Shown here one piece after another: positions 63,611 to 64,000 of a stretch of DNA of 64,000 bases. Origin of the DNA: Cololabis saira (taxonomy: Eukaryota > Chordata > Actinopteri > Beloniformes > Belonidae). Under the pieces are notes generated by a model. That model saw only the letters and a list, made by a program, of their open reading frames with translations, did not search any database and had not been told where the DNA came from. The position numbers were made by a program, and so were the translations under genes. The stretch is taken from the NCBI RefSeq assembly GCF_033807715.1, contig NC_084601.1, positions 20,726,129-20,790,128 of the forward strand. Direction: 5' to 3'. Numbering within the stretch: position 1 is the stretch's first letter; every line of letters begins with the position of its first letter.

Positions 63611-64000
63611 TTGTTTTCCCACAAGTGTACCATTTTTGTAGCTCTGAGCAACCAATCTCCAATCGATCTTGAATCATTTTCCAGATAACTTCCAGGTTTT
63701 TGGTATCCTAAAATGAATCACTTGCTGCTGAATCACTGAATAAGTTTGTCTGAATCAAGATGTCATGAAGGCACGGTATATTCCCAGGCTTAAACCTGCT
63801 CCACACTCCCCAGTTGAGTTGTTCATCAAGCTTTAAAATGAAGGAAAGTAACTGCTGTTTCCTTCGGGGGATGCTCCAAAGCTCGAGTCTTCCTTTCACC
63901 GTCCAAACACTTGGAACGACGAGACCTGGAAGATTAAAGGTGGTTTGAAAGGTGTCCCAGCTGATGTTCGGACCTGCCAGAACCTCTTCCTCTTGCCACC
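63611..64000. other. Downstream flank, nothing recognised
   Basis: No coding or repeat signature recognised to the end of the window. Confidence 0.35.

Overview
The window is vertebrate nuclear DNA, almost certainly from a ray-finned (teleost) fish. The evidence is three multi-exon genes with GT/AG introns whose products align end to end with vertebrate macoilin, LDLRAP1 and TPMT, plus a dense load of fish-type transposable elements: hAT-like and Harbinger-like MITEs, Tc/mariner-like palindromes, and L1-, L2-, RTE- and R2/R4-like LINE pieces. No operon, CRISPR array, phage or tRNA/rRNA gene was recognised. Exon calls come from reading-frame continuity across splice sites and remembered protein families; no alignment was run.

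Layout. (1) 1-540, minus strand: one exon of an SRFBP1 (p49/STRAP)-like gene with an acidic leader; the rest lies left of the window. (2) 540-5100: intergenic, with a 437-bp MITE, a LINE tail, a palindromic MITE, and a CRE-rich tandem repeat split by two L1-type LINE copies just upstream of macoilin. (3) 5110-21666, plus strand: macoilin (maco1/tmem57), 11 coding exons, 672 aa, with a roughly 1.75-kb 3'UTR. (4) 24311-50248, plus strand: ldlrap1 (ARH clathrin adaptor), 9 coding exons, 310 aa. Macoilin and ldlrap1 are head to tail, as TMEM57 and LDLRAP1 are on human 1p36.11. (5) 50250-53800: intergenic repeats. (6) 54072-63265, plus strand: tpmt (thiopurine S-methyltransferase), 9 coding exons, 277 aa if exon 1 is coding, or about 233 aa from an internal ATG in exon 2.

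The three complete genes have unrelated jobs: an ER/nuclear-envelope neuronal membrane protein, an endocytic adaptor, and a cytosolic methyltransferase. They share no visible pathway. Every long intron has been colonised by transposons. At least seven insertions can be dated relative to one another from target-site duplications readable by eye, including a five-layer nest in ldlrap1 intron 4. I found no convincing undescribed biological system. The most interesting items are the interrupted CRE array upstream of macoilin, a stop-free 87-nt intron in macoilin that could be retained in frame, the alternative hydrophobic N-terminus of tpmt, the nested transposon stack, and a guanine-rich LINE 3'UTR.
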